Shown: positions 1-7,540, counted from the first letter of the stretch. The stretch: DNA of 27,262 nucleotides from DAOTTI01 sp034437795 (GCA_034437795.1 DAOTTI010000280.1:1-27262), one strand, 5' to 3'. The notes: generated by a model from the sequence alone, not told the origin. Numbers and translations: made by a program.

Positions 1-86
1 CTAAGTATCCGCTGGTATGTTCGCGTCGCCCTGTCCATCGATGCCCGGCCGTCCTGTCCCGCACGAACATACCAGCGCTGACTTAG
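1..86. repeat. Imperfect 23-bp inverted repeat with 40-nt spacer
   Basis: The arm at 1-23 and the arm at 64-86 are reverse complements at 20 of 23 positions. The only mismatches are three adjacent bases (ATC against CAG at arm positions 7-9). The inner 14 bp of each arm (CGCTGGTATGTTCG) and the outer 6 bp (CTAAGT) match perfectly. The unit could be a transcript-end hairpin of a gene to the left, a small non-autonomous element, or a protein-binding site. It starts at the first base of the window, so its outer limit is unknown. No T-run follows either arm. Confidence 0.7.
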
Positions 87-117
87 CGCCAAGGGCAATG
101 GTTGCGCACGCGTGAGT

Positions 118-145
118 GCACCCTCCCCGAAGCACCCTCCCCGAA
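118..145. repeat. Perfect 14-bp tandem duplication
   Basis: The unit GCACCCTCCCCGAA occurs twice in direct succession (118-131 and 132-145). It lies between the inverted repeat at 1-86 and the small MerR-like gene. A 14-bp unit is not a multiple of three, which argues against translation of this stretch and supports the start of the downstream gene at 267. Confidence 0.7.
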
Positions 146-266
146 CCTGTGCCCTGGGCCGGCGCTGGTCGTGCTCGGTACCATTCTGGTGCCCCTGCTC
201 GTCGTGGGGGTGCTTCCGCTGGCCGGTGCGCCGGCCGTAACGAGCCGTCACGAACTGGAGCACGCG

Positions 267-491
267 ATGTCCCAATCTCCCGCACCCGCAAAGACGCTAC
301 CGCCGGTCACGCTGCAAGACCTGATGCAGGCGCTCAACGCCACCGAGGCCAACATCCGCTGGTGGGAAGGCGACGGGACGCTCCCCAAGGCGGAGCGTGA
401 CCCCGAAGGGCGCCTGCTCTGGAACGTCGACGACCTGCGCCGGTGGGCGCGATCCGAGGCCGGCCAGAAGTTCATCGCGCGCCGCGTGTAG
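267..491 (+). CDS. Small MerR-type helix-turn-helix DNA-binding protein
   Basis: The 74-aa product consists almost only of a winged-helix fold of the MerR/excisionase type. It has a recognition segment with NATEANIRWWEGDGTLPKAE, then a wing with DPEGRLLWNVDDLRRW, which matches the family pattern of a helix-turn-helix, 'IR-WE--G-LP', and 'R-w--eDL--W'. There is no effector or dimerisation domain, so it is a minimal DNA-binding protein, either a regulator or an excisionase-like factor. The ATG at 267 has a GGAG six bases upstream (257-260). A longer reading from a TTG at 102 would add a hydrophobic stretch but crosses a 14-bp tandem repeat and has no good ribosome site. The gene is convergent with the MTHFR gene, with 11 bp between stops. 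Its target is unknown. Confidence 0.72.
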   Translation: MSQSPAPAKTLPPVTLQDLMQALNATEANIRWWEGDGTLPKAERDPEGRLLWNVDDLRRWARSEAGQKFIARRV

Positions 492-502
492 GTCGGGCGC
501 GG

Positions 503-1474
503 CTACGTTTCGTCCCTGGCCTTCAGCGGGGGGAGCAGCCTGGCCCGTCTGGCGACTGTGGCCGCGATGCTGGCCCGCCAGCCGCCGGTCATGATGTGCA
601 CGCCGTGGAGCCCCATCCGGCGCATGGCCTCAATCATCTCCACGCAGATGGCGATGCCCTCTTCGCGCGGGTCGGGCGCCGCCGCCAGGCGGGCCAGCAG
701 GGGCTCCGACGGCTTGACGCCCGGCAGGGAAGCCACCTTCCGCGCGTGCTCCACATTGCGGAAGGGGAGCACGCCGCCCAGGAAGTAGGCCCGCTGGTGC
801 AGGCCGCGGGCGACGATCCGCTCCCACAGCCGCGCGAACTCATCCATGCTGGTCACGACGTTCGACTGAAAGAACTCCGCGCCGGCCTCTAGCTTGCGTT
901 CGATCTGGCGCAGCTCAGCGTCCGGATTGGCCAGGCACGGGTCATAGCCGGCGCCGAGGAAGAGCTCCAGCGCGCCTTCCACCCGCAGGGGTGACTCCGG
1001 CGTGCTGGAGGCGAACTCCCCCGCGTCGCGCATGCGGCGCACCATCTGCAGCAGCCCCACCGAGTTGCGCTCGTAATAGGCGAAGTCTTTCGGATGGTCG
1101 CCGATGCGGGGCGGATCGCCGGTGAGCAGCAAGAGGTTGCGCACCCCCAGAGCGGCGGCCCCCAGGATCTCCGACTGGATGGCGACCAGGTTCATGTGCG
1201 TGGCCGTGGCCTGCATCACCGTCGTGATGCCCATCTGCTCCAGCAGGGCGCAGGTGTAGCCGGAGGCCATGCACACGTGGGCGCGGGAGTTGCTCGTCAC
1301 GTTGACGGCGTCGAACTCCCGCAGGCGGCGGCCTTCGTCGCGCACGCGCTCCGCCAGCGGGCCGCGGGGCGGATTGTATTCGGCAGTCCGTACGAACTGC
1401 CCGCGGCGCAGGGCGTCTCGGAACCGGTTCTCCGCCCGAGGTGCCTTCCCGTTGGTCGAAACGTCACCGATCAT
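503..1474 (-). CDS. metF: Methylenetetrahydrofolate reductase (MetF family)
   Basis: This flavoenzyme of one-carbon metabolism reduces 5,10-methylene-THF to 5-methyl-THF. The 323-aa TIM-barrel product shows the family landmarks: AEYNPPRGP near the N-terminus (the E-PPR start motif), VTSNSRAH, then HMNLVAIQSEILGAAALGVRN followed by LLLTGDPP, which closely resembles the MTHFR part of bifunctional homocysteine S-methyltransferase/MTHFR proteins. No methyltransferase domain is attached. The ATG at 1474 places the barrel start in the usual position, but there is no clear Shine-Dalgarno sequence. An open frame continues upstream to a GTG at 1591 and contains a repeated R-x-R-D-G-G segment, so a longer form cannot be excluded. 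It lies 240 bp after the SRPBCC gene on the same strand and may end that transcript. Confidence 0.88.
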   Translation of the reverse strand: MIGDVSTNGKAPRAENRFRDALRRGQFVRTAEYNPPRGPLAERVRDEGRRLREFDAVNVTSNSRAHVCMASGYTCALLEQMGITTVMQATATHMNLVAIQSEILGAAALGVRNLLLLTGDPPRIGDHPKDFAYYERNSVGLLQMVRRMRDAGEFASSTPESPLRVEGALELFLGAGYDPCLANPDAELRQIERKLEAGAEFFQSNVVTSMDEFARLWERIVARGLHQRAYFLGGVLPFRNVEHARKVASLPGVKPSEPLLARLAAAPDPREEGIAICVEMIEAMRRMGLHGVHIMTGGWRASIAATVARRARLLPPLKARDET

Positions 1475-1534
1475 TGAATGCCAACAGAGTGTATGTCTTC
1501 CGGCTCGCCCCGTTGCCGGCGGCAGGCCATTCTT

Positions 1535-1586
1535 GCCCCCATCCCGCAACCGGCACGTGAGGCCGCCCCCGTCTCGCGACCGGCGC
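1535..1586. repeat. Two direct copies of a 22-bp sequence, period 30 bp
   Basis: GCCCCC-TC-CGC-ACCGGC-C occurs at about 1535-1555 and again at 1565-1586, exactly 30 bp apart, with purine-for-purine or pyrimidine-for-pyrimidine differences. It lies upstream of the MTHFR start. In the frame continuous with MTHFR it would encode R-S/L-R-D-G-G twice. The 1475-1714 interval holds nothing else recognisable; no SAM or T-box riboswitch pattern was seen. Confidence 0.5.
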
Positions 1587-1714
1587 ACCACCCCGTAGGT
1601 CCATGCGACGTTCCCGACGCTCCGTCGCCGGCGGGGGCATCCGGCAGCGTTCTGCGGGTTGCCGGCAGCGTGGGGCGGATGGCCTGGGCCGGCCGGATGC
1701 GCCAGCCAGACTAC

Positions 1715-2914
1715 TCAGGTCCCTTGCCTCCCCGCCAGGGCCCGCTGGATCGAACGATAGCACGCTCGCAGATAGTCTTCCAGGCGCGCCCAGTCCGCCT
1801 CCACGTTGAGCGAGCGCCGGCTCGTAATCTGGTCGACCACGTTGTTGGCCAGCACGCGCAACTCGGCCGATTCCCGCGCCAGGGCCGGCGGAATGCCGAA
1901 CAGCGCGCTGTGCAGGGCGGTCATCGTGCGCACGAACTCGGTCTTATCCGGCAGGCCGGCCAAGCGCCGGTGCACCTCGTTGTAGGCGACCTCGATGCGG
2001 GCCACTATCGCCGGATCGAACGCCAGCCCCGAGTAGCGCCGCGCCAGCCGGTAGAACTGCTCGTAGAAGCGGCGCACCTTGTCCACATCGTGCCTGACTG
2101 GCGCCCAGGCCGCAGCCGCCCGCGCCACGTAGTAGGCGCCCAGCAGCGACTGTGGGAAGGGGATGTGAAACTGCTCCTGGCAGAGGCGCACCATCAGGCG
2201 CAGCAGCGTGGCCCAATCGCGGTCGTAGTAGGCGCGCCACCCCGCGGCCTCGAAGTGCGCCACCCGTTCGGGGTCGAAGTGAAACCGCCGTTTGGCCGGC
2301 GCCCGCCGGCGTCCGAGCAGGAGGTAGGCGGCGCCGGCCACGGCCCCCAGCAGGATGGCAGAAGCCAGAAGCAAGGGGACCGGCGAGGTGGTCGTCGGCT
2401 GAGGTGGGGGCGGGATGCGCCGCCGTTCTTCGTCGGTGGCGGCGCGGCGGCGGGCCAGCTCCAGCTTGAGGCTCCGCTCGCCGGTGGCCATAGCCCAGCG
2501 GTGGTTGGCGGCAAAGATGGGCTTGAGCAGCCAGGAGAAGCGGCGCAGCAGGGGCTTATCGGCGCGGATCCTCCAATCGTAGGTCACGTTCACCCAGGGC
2601 CCATCCTGCTCCAGGGTCCAGACCCCGCGCCCGGTGAAGTCCCCCCACGGCTCGAGGGTGAAGCCGTAGGGATAGCGCGACTCCACGACGCGGAAGCTCC
2701 ACCGCAGGGTGTAGGGCAGCCAGCCCTTGGTGTACAGGCTGATCTCTCGCCCCACGCCCCGCTCATCGCCCGGCTTCAGCTCTCTGGCGTCCAGGTACAC
2801 CGCCGGCCACCAGCGCGGCAGGCCGGTCGCGTCGTTGAGGATGTCCGCCACGTCCTCGACGCGCCCCGGCACCCGCCAGTGGGTGACAAAGTGGTATTCG
2901 TTCGCCGCCCCCAT
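1715..2914 (-). CDS. SRPBCC (START-like) domain, TM helix and helical C-terminal domain
   Basis: The 399-aa protein has three parts. Residues 1 to about 160 look like a SRPBCC/polyketide-cyclase-type lipid- or ligand-binding fold: it begins NEYHFVTHWRVPGRVEDVAD, then has 'ATGLPRWWPAVY' and alternating strands ending in a long helix. Residues about 170-200 form one transmembrane helix (PLLLASAILLGAVAGAAYLLL) after a proline-rich spacer and before an RRR stop-transfer cluster. Residues about 210-399 are predicted all-helical, with AGWRAYYDRDWATLLRLM at the start, and I do not recognise this domain. The gene follows the NiCoT gene by 31 bp on the same strand, with only a weak ribosome site (GTAGGT). 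Function is unknown. The layout suggests a membrane-anchored ligand-binding protein. The SRPBCC call is by pattern only. Confidence 0.75.
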   Translation of the reverse strand: MGAANEYHFVTHWRVPGRVEDVADILNDATGLPRWWPAVYLDARELKPGDERGVGREISLYTKGWLPYTLRWSFRVVESRYPYGFTLEPWGDFTGRGVWTLEQDGPWVNVTYDWRIRADKPLLRRFSWLLKPIFAANHRWAMATGERSLKLELARRRAATDEERRRIPPPPQPTTTSPVPLLLASAILLGAVAGAAYLLLGRRRAPAKRRFHFDPERVAHFEAAGWRAYYDRDWATLLRLMVRLCQEQFHIPFPQSLLGAYYVARAAAAWAPVRHDVDKVRRFYEQFYRLARRYSGLAFDPAIVARIEVAYNEVHRRLAGLPDKTEFVRTMTALHSALFGIPPALARESAELRVLANNVVDQITSRRSLNVEADWARLEDYLRACYRSIQRALAGRQGT

Positions 2915-2945
2915 TACCTACGTACGTCTCTTAACGGCGCTGGCG

Positions 2946-3809
2946 CTAGGCCGGCATCTCGCCCGCCAGCCACCCGATGACTGCCTGCAGGTCCGGCAGG
3001 TGGTCGCCCATCCCCAGCACGAAGTAGCTGCCGACCAGCAGGCTGAGGGTGGCCGCCAGGCAGCCGGCTGCGACGTAAATGGCGCTGGCCCGGCCGGCGC
3101 CGACGAACCCCGTCGAGGTGGCCAGGGCAATGGCCGTGTTCGAGACGAGCAGGCCGGCCACGAAGGCCAGCAGCATCCACAGGCCCAGCCCCTGGCTCGC
3201 CGCTCCCCCGACAGCGGCGATGATCAGCACCTGGGTCCCCGTCTCGGCGCCGATGCCGTGGATCACGCCGACCCCCAGGGCTGCCCAGGGGCTGTACTGA
3301 TCAACGCGATGCACGTGGAACTCGCCACGGTGGCTGTGTCCGTGGACGCGAGCCTGCACCTGCCGCCACACCTCCCGCACGCCGGCAAACACCAGCATCC
3401 AGCGGCTTCGCAGCCGGAACTCGCCGCCCCCGCGCCAGTAGCGCGCCAGCGAGTACACCACCCAGAAGCCGAGCGCCAGCAGGGTCGCGCCCACGACCCG
3501 CTCCATGATCGGATCGATCCAGTCCGGCAGGATGGCCTGGAAGTACAGGGCCGCCAGACCGAGCACGACCACCACCAGCGCGTGGCCGGCGGCGTACAGG
3601 GACGCTAAGCCGAGCGCGCGCAGGTGGGTCTTCACCGGCGACGGCGCGGCGTCGCTGCTTGTGGCGGACGTGATGTCGCTGATGGCCGCGATGTGGTCCC
3701 AGTCGATACCGTGGCGGATGCCCAGGGTGAGCGCGGTACCGACGATGCCCGCCGCGCCGACCTGAGGCGCCGCCTGGGCGGCTGCCTGAGCCGCCTGCGC
3801 CAGCTCCAT
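2946..3809 (-). CDS. NiCoT-like nickel/cobalt transporter
   Basis: This is a membrane protein of 287 aa with about six hydrophobic segments (roughly residues 17-30, 66-93, 104-124, 173-203, 207-229 and 241-268). The first segment carries RHGIDWDHIAAI, matching the RH--D-DHI signature of the HoxN/NixA (NiCoT) permease family, in which the His and Asp residues coordinate Ni(II) or Co(II). A second probable metal motif is GVIHGIGAETGTQVLI. A short loop around residue 155 has HGHSHRGEFHVH. NiCoT proteins usually import; the direction here cannot be read from sequence. ATG at 3809 has GGAGGG just upstream, overlapping the end of the NicO gene (8 bp between the two), so translation is probably coupled. 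It could also be a related metal permease of other specificity. Confidence 0.82.
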   Translation of the reverse strand: MELAQAAQAAAQAAPQVGAAGIVGTALTLGIRHGIDWDHIAAISDITSATSSDAAPSPVKTHLRALGLASLYAAGHALVVVVLGLAALYFQAILPDWIDPIMERVVGATLLALGFWVVYSLARYWRGGGEFRLRSRWMLVFAGVREVWRQVQARVHGHSHRGEFHVHRVDQYSPWAALGVGVIHGIGAETGTQVLIIAAVGGAASQGLGLWMLLAFVAGLLVSNTAIALATSTGFVGAGRASAIYVAAGCLAATLSLLVGSYFVLGMGDHLPDLQAVIGWLAGEMPA

Positions 3810-3817
3810 GTTCCCTC

Positions 3818-5911
3818 CTACCTTGCCAGTAGTGATGGCTCGTGGCCCCGGCCATGGCCGGGGCCACGAGCAGGATGGTGCCCGTGGTCGTGATCATGGT
3901 CGGGGTCATGGTCATGCCCGTGCGCAGGGTCGTGCTCGTGGTCATGCCCGTGCGCATGGTGGTCGCCATGGCGATGCTCGTGCTCATGGGCATGCCCGCC
4001 GCTGTGCCTGTGCCGGTGACCGTGCCCATGGTCATGCCCGTCGTGCCCGGCCAGGCGCCCCAGGCCAGACACGACGGTCGCTTCCGCCGGTCGGGGATGG
4101 CGTCGCGCCGCCGCGACGGCCGCGGCCGCCACCAGGCCGGCCAGTCCTAGGGGGGCCAGCAGGCGCAGCCAGGCGTCACCGGGCACGACGGGCACGTCCA
4201 CGTGCTGCGCCGCGTCTGCGGTCAGCACCAGCCCGGCCAGGGCTACCACGGCGGCGCTGGCCACGGGCAGCCGGCGGCCGAGACGGCTCAGCCAGGCCTG
4301 CCGGCCGGCGCCAAGTCGCTGCAGGAGCGGCAGCCGCCCGGCCGCCCGTCCAGAGTAGACCATCAGCAGGCCGACGGCCATCAGGGTCCCGGCCAGCCCC
4401 ACGCTGAAGGCCACGATCAGGAGCAGCCCGAACGCCACCTGCTGCAGGGCGATCGCCCCCAGCATCACCACCAGGGCCGAGGGACAGGGGAGCAGCCCGC
4501 CTGAGACGCCCAGGGCCACCAGGCTCCGCCAGGTGACCGGCGCGCCCGACGCCCCAGGCAGGACGTGCGTGTGCCTGCCCAGCCCGTGGTCGTGGGTCAG
4601 CGTGGCGGAGGCAGGCGCGGGCGACCGCGCCGCGGTCCACCGTGACCGCACCAGGGAAGCCCCGATGCCAAAGACCAGCAGCCCCGAGAGCAGGCTGAGC
4701 CACGGGTACACCCGCTCCGGCGCCACGCCCTGCGAGGCGTAAAGCGTCACCAGTCCGAGCGCGAACACCCCCGCCGTGTGGACCGCGGTCACGGTAATCC
4801 CCAGGAAGAGCGCGTGCTGCGGCGTCCCGCGCGCCCCGACCAGGTAGGCGCCGACGATGGTCTTGCCGTGCCCGGGCGACATGGCGTGCATCCCTCCCAG
4901 CACCACCGCCGTCAGCAAGGCGGCGAGCACCAGGCCCGGGGTGAGGCCGGCCCCCGCCGCTCCTGCCAGCACCTCCGCCAGGCCGTCGCTAGCGCGGGCC
5001 ATGGACGGTGAGCGCGCAACCGCTCCCATCCCTGTCTCTCCCGTACCGGACAGAGGCGCGGGTTGCGTGCCCGCCGGCCCCGCATCCGGCCGGACGGTCA
5101 GGCTCACCTGCCGGACGTTCAGCGGGCTCGCCAGCAGATCCTCGGGATAGGACCGCAGCTCATCGCTCACGTCCTGCGCCAGCGCGCCTGCTCCGCCGGA
5201 GATGGCCAGGCCCTCCGCCTTCACCGCGATCTCCCGCCACCCGATCCGCGCTGGCTCGTTCTCATCGCGGAACTCGAGCCGGATCCCCTGCCGGCCCATC
5301 CTGGCCAGGATGCCGGCTGCCCCCGGCGCGTCCAGCCACATGCTGAATCGGAGCGTCTGCAGCCCGGCCTGCCCCGGCGCCAGCGCCACCTCGTGCGAGA
5401 CCACTTGGAGAGGCACGCGCGTGCCGTCCAGCGTCAGGTGCAGGTTGGGTGTGGCCAGCGTGGCCAGCCGTGCCCCGTAGGTCTCCTGCTCCTCCGCCGT
5501 AGCCAGGCCGTCTCCGTTGGCGTCCAGCGCAGGCATGGCCTGAAAAGTGGGGATCTCCGCCATATCCACCACGTAGCGCACCCGCACCTGCTCGGGCGAA
5601 AGCTCGAGGCGGCTGTACCGGTTGACGGTAAAGTTGCCCAGCGGATGCGCCAGCGCCGTCGCCACAGGCCAGGCGGCTAGCAGCAGGGCCAGGGCTGCCG
5701 CGCTCAGGGCGCGCAGCGCCGGCCACGCGGTCCAGGCTCTCGCACGCGCCGCCGGCCGCGCCGCGGCCGCGGCGTGCCCTTCAGGCCCTTGCGGGCCGCC
5801 CGGCCCTCTGCTGTGCGGGAGGTTCCATCGTGGGCGCGGGCGTGGCGTCTCCGCCCGGCCCCATGCCGGCCGGCGTCCCCGCCGGGTGTGCCCGTGTCGC
5901 TCGTCGTTCAT
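3818..5911 (-). CDS. NicO-type nickel/cobalt transporter with EF-hand and His-rich tail
   Basis: The 697-aa protein has an arginine-rich N-terminus, a hydrophobic signal/anchor near residues 60-85, and an extracytoplasmic domain starting HPLGNFTVNRYSRLEL, typical of long NicO proteins. Within this is an EF-hand loop DANGDGLATAEE at about 128-140. The membrane part has the GGMHAMSPGHGKTIVGAYLVG motif (about 335-350), the hallmark of NicO/RcnA proteins, then further helices. The last 75 residues or so contain about 28 histidines in H-D/H-G/H-E alternation and are a likely Ni/Co/Zn-binding tail. The ATG at 5911 overlaps the TPR stop as ATGA, so translation is coupled. An upstream in-frame extension to 6103 lies inside the TPR gene and is rejected. 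A P/S/G-rich segment around residues 275-300 looks like an acquired linker. Confidence 0.86.
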   Translation of the reverse strand: MNDERHGHTRRGRRPAWGRAETPRPRPRWNLPHSRGPGGPQGPEGHAAAAARPAARARAWTAWPALRALSAAALALLLAAWPVATALAHPLGNFTVNRYSRLELSPEQVRVRYVVDMAEIPTFQAMPALDANGDGLATAEEQETYGARLATLATPNLHLTLDGTRVPLQVVSHEVALAPGQAGLQTLRFSMWLDAPGAAGILARMGRQGIRLEFRDENEPARIGWREIAVKAEGLAISGGAGALAQDVSDELRSYPEDLLASPLNVRQVSLTVRPDAGPAGTQPAPLSGTGETGMGAVARSPSMARASDGLAEVLAGAAGAGLTPGLVLAALLTAVVLGGMHAMSPGHGKTIVGAYLVGARGTPQHALFLGITVTAVHTAGVFALGLVTLYASQGVAPERVYPWLSLLSGLLVFGIGASLVRSRWTAARSPAPASATLTHDHGLGRHTHVLPGASGAPVTWRSLVALGVSGGLLPCPSALVVMLGAIALQQVAFGLLLIVAFSVGLAGTLMAVGLLMVYSGRAAGRLPLLQRLGAGRQAWLSRLGRRLPVASAAVVALAGLVLTADAAQHVDVPVVPGDAWLRLLAPLGLAGLVAAAAVAAARRHPRPAEATVVSGLGRLAGHDGHDHGHGHRHRHSGGHAHEHEHRHGDHHAHGHDHEHDPAHGHDHDPDHDHDHGHHPARGPGHGRGHEPSLLAR
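3838..3871. repeat. Perfect 34-bp palindrome at the 3' end of the NicO gene
   Basis: Bases 3838-3871 are identical to their reverse complement across all 34 positions, centred on CCATGG and flanked inward by GGCCCCGG/CCGGGGCC. It lies inside the coding sequence (residues A-R-G-P-G-H-G-R-G-H-E), 17 bp before the NicO stop and about 28 bp before the NiCoT start. As RNA it can form a 15-bp stem with a 4-nt loop next to the ribosome site of the downstream gene. Confidence 0.9.
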
Positions 5912-7260
5912 TGCGCCACTCCCTTCAGCTCCGCCAGGATCCGCTGTGCCTCCGGAGCATAGCGCACCGAGAACCGCGGGTTCAGGGCCAGCGCCGCCTG
6001 TAGGTACGCTCGCGCCTCGTCGAGTTGTCCGGCGGCGGCCGCGATCGCTCCGGCGTGGAAGAGGAGCGTAGGGTCCCTGGTGCCCAGGCGCAGGGCCTCC
6101 CACGCATGGAACAGCGCGTTCTCCGCCTGCCCGGCGCGGTAGAGGGCCCAGGCCAGGGCATCGGCGGCGTGGATGCTCGGCCGGCGCGCGTAGGCCACCT
6201 GGGCCTGGGTCACCGCCGCCTGGAGCGCCGGCGCATCCTGGGCGTGGTCGGCCTCAAACAGGGCCATCTCCAGGTCAAGGTCCACGCCGTTGGCCCGCTG
6301 CAGGCGGGCAATGGCCCGCACCAAGTCATACTGTCCGGCTGCCGCGGCCTGGTCGCCCATGGCGCGGTACACGTCGCCGAGCAGGATCGCGTACTCAGGG
6401 AGCGGCATCACCTGGGCCACGGGGGCCAGCAGCGCCACGGCGTCGGCGTACCGCCCCTCGGCGGCGCGCACGCGCCCGAGCGCAGCCGTAGCCGGCCAGT
6501 AGGACGGGTACATGCTGAGCGCCCGCCGGTACGCCGCGTCGGCGGCCGGCAGATTTCCGGTCGTCCAGTACAGGTGTCCAAGCTGCACGAGCGCCCAGGC
6601 GACCGGCTCGCTGCCCGGCGCGCCCGCGCTCACCGCCAGGCGCATGGCCTCGATGGCCCCTTCCACGTCCCCGTACAGCTCTCGCGCGTAGGAGACGCGG
6701 GCATAGGAGTTGAGGTCGGGGCGCAGGTCGACCATGCGCTGGAAGGCGGCCACGGCCTCGTCGTAGCGGCCCAGCTCGACCAGGGCATCGCCGACCACGC
6801 CGTAGAGCGCGGCGCGGTGCGGGTAGCGCGCCTGGGCCTGGCGCCCCCAGGCCAGGGCCGCCTCGAACTGGTGGCGGGCCAGGAGCAGTGCGCCCATCGC
6901 GGCCACCGCGTCGAAGTCCGCCGGCTGAAGCTCCAGGGCGCGGGAGAGCGCGGCTTCGGCCAGCGGGTAGTAGGCGGGGTCGCCGCTCTCGCGGGCCTTC
7001 TGGAGGTAGGCGGCGCCGAGCTGGGCGTAGGCCTTCTGGTCGTCCGGGCGGGCGCGCAGCCGGAGCTGAAGGCTCTCTACCATCCGATCCGTGCGCGAGG
7101 CGGGGCGCGCCGCCGCCGACGGCGCGACCGGCGGGCGCAGCGCCTCCGGCAGGATAGCCAGCAGGCGCTCGGATGGGGGAAGGGATCGGGCCACGCCGAG
7201 CGCCAGCGAGAGCAGGGCGGCGAGTGCCAGGGCAGCGCTCAGACGATGTGCCGGTATCAT
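5908..7260 (-). CDS. Membrane-anchored TPR protein
   Basis: The 450-aa protein starts with a signal peptide or signal anchor (HRLSAALALAALLSLALGVA), so the rest is probably outside the cytoplasmic membrane. From about residue 60 to the end it is built from tetratricopeptide repeats: A-YAQLGAAYLQKA, AEAALSRALELQPADFDA, FEAALAWGRQAQARYPHRA, YDEAVAAFQRMVDLRPDL, ADAAYRRALSMYPSYWPA and DEARAYLQAALALNP show the W/L-G-Y-A-F-A-P spacing. Such scaffolds bind partner proteins; there is no enzyme motif. The stop overlaps the NicO start (ATGA), which suggests it acts with NicO, for example as an assembly factor or a partner of the DUF4331 protein. AGAGAGGCAGG precedes the ATG at 7260. Confidence 0.88.
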   Translation of the reverse strand: MIPAHRLSAALALAALLSLALGVARSLPPSERLLAILPEALRPPVAPSAAARPASRTDRMVESLQLRLRARPDDQKAYAQLGAAYLQKARESGDPAYYPLAEAALSRALELQPADFDAVAAMGALLLARHQFEAALAWGRQAQARYPHRAALYGVVGDALVELGRYDEAVAAFQRMVDLRPDLNSYARVSYARELYGDVEGAIEAMRLAVSAGAPGSEPVAWALVQLGHLYWTTGNLPAADAAYRRALSMYPSYWPATAALGRVRAAEGRYADAVALLAPVAQVMPLPEYAILLGDVYRAMGDQAAAAGQYDLVRAIARLQRANGVDLDLEMALFEADHAQDAPALQAAVTQAQVAYARRPSIHAADALAWALYRAGQAENALFHAWEALRLGTRDPTLLFHAGAIAAAAGQLDEARAYLQAALALNPRFSVRYAPEAQRILAELKGVAQ

Positions 7261-7295
7261 CCTGCCTCTCTTGTCTCGCTGCGTTCTACTTGCCC

Positions 7296-7351
7296 GTGCT
7301 CGCTCAAGCCGGCCAGGTGGGATCAGGGCGTCCTTCCGGCTGAGCGAGCAC
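7296..7351 (-). promoter_or_regulatory. Long hairpin in the leader of the TPR gene
   Basis: GTGCTCGCTCA-A-GCCGG (7296-7312) pairs with CCGGCTGAGCGAGCAC (7336-7351): 16 bp interrupted by one bulged A, with a 23-nt loop. On the minus strand it ends about 35 nt before the TPR start codon. It could be an intercistronic processing or attenuation structure between DUF4331 and TPR. There is no T-run, so it is not a classic terminator. Confidence 0.6.
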
Positions 7352-7363
7352 AGGACTGGCCCA

Positions 7364-7445
7364 GACTAGTACTTGGCCACGGCGATTGTGATGGACGCAG
7401 CCAGATTGCGGCACCCAGCAGCAGCATCGTGGCGGCGTACTAGTC
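7364..7445. repeat. Spaced perfect 9-bp inverted repeat around ACTAGT
   Basis: GACTAGTAC at 7364-7372 and GTACTAGTC at 7437-7445 are perfect reverse complements, 64 bp apart, and each contains the palindrome ACTAGT. It lies in the 380-bp gap between the DUF4331 and TPR genes. It may be paired operator half sites or chance. Confidence 0.4.
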
Positions 7446-7451
7446 GCAAAC

Positions 7452-7540
7452 GGAGCCCTCACCCTCGCTCTCTCCCAGAAGGCGAGGGAACTGTTCCTAA
7501 GCCGAGCCCTCACCCTCTGGGAGAGGGCGAGGGAGCTGAT
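7452..7540. repeat. Two copies of the CCCTCACCC/GGGAGAGGG palindromic repeat
   Basis: The first copy has CCCTCGC (7462-7468) pairing with GCGAGGG (7482-7488). The second is a better hairpin: CCCTC-A-CCCTCT, loop GGG, AGAGGG-C-GAGGG (7507-7533). Both begin with GAGCCCTCACCCT. They are members of a family found at other gene ends in this window (9594-9750, 16806-16916, 23995-24021). The remaining 7534-7640 bases show nothing recognisable. Confidence 0.8.

Noticed and set aside
64..86. SOS (LexA) box suggested by CGAACATACC
   Set aside because: The Gram-positive-type box needs CGAAC-N4-GTTCG symmetry over 14 bp; here the matching GTTCG is 40 nt away in the other repeat arm.
102..266. N-terminal extension of the MerR-like gene with a hydrophobic helix
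   Set aside because: It needs a TTG start without a good ribosome site and includes a 14-bp tandem duplication that would shift the frame; the ATG at 267 has a proper GGAG.
1478..2980. 500-aa open frame on the plus strand
   Set aside because: It is antisense to the SRPBCC gene in a GC-rich region, has no family-like segments, and shows the R/P/G/H-rich composition of shadow frames.
3850..4150. Met/Val-rich plus-strand frame across the His-tail repeat
   Set aside because: It is the antisense reading of the CATGG repeats that encode the histidines of NicO.
6025..7443. 472-aa open frame on the plus strand
   Set aside because: It is antisense to the TPR gene and has repetitive H/R/G/V-rich composition.
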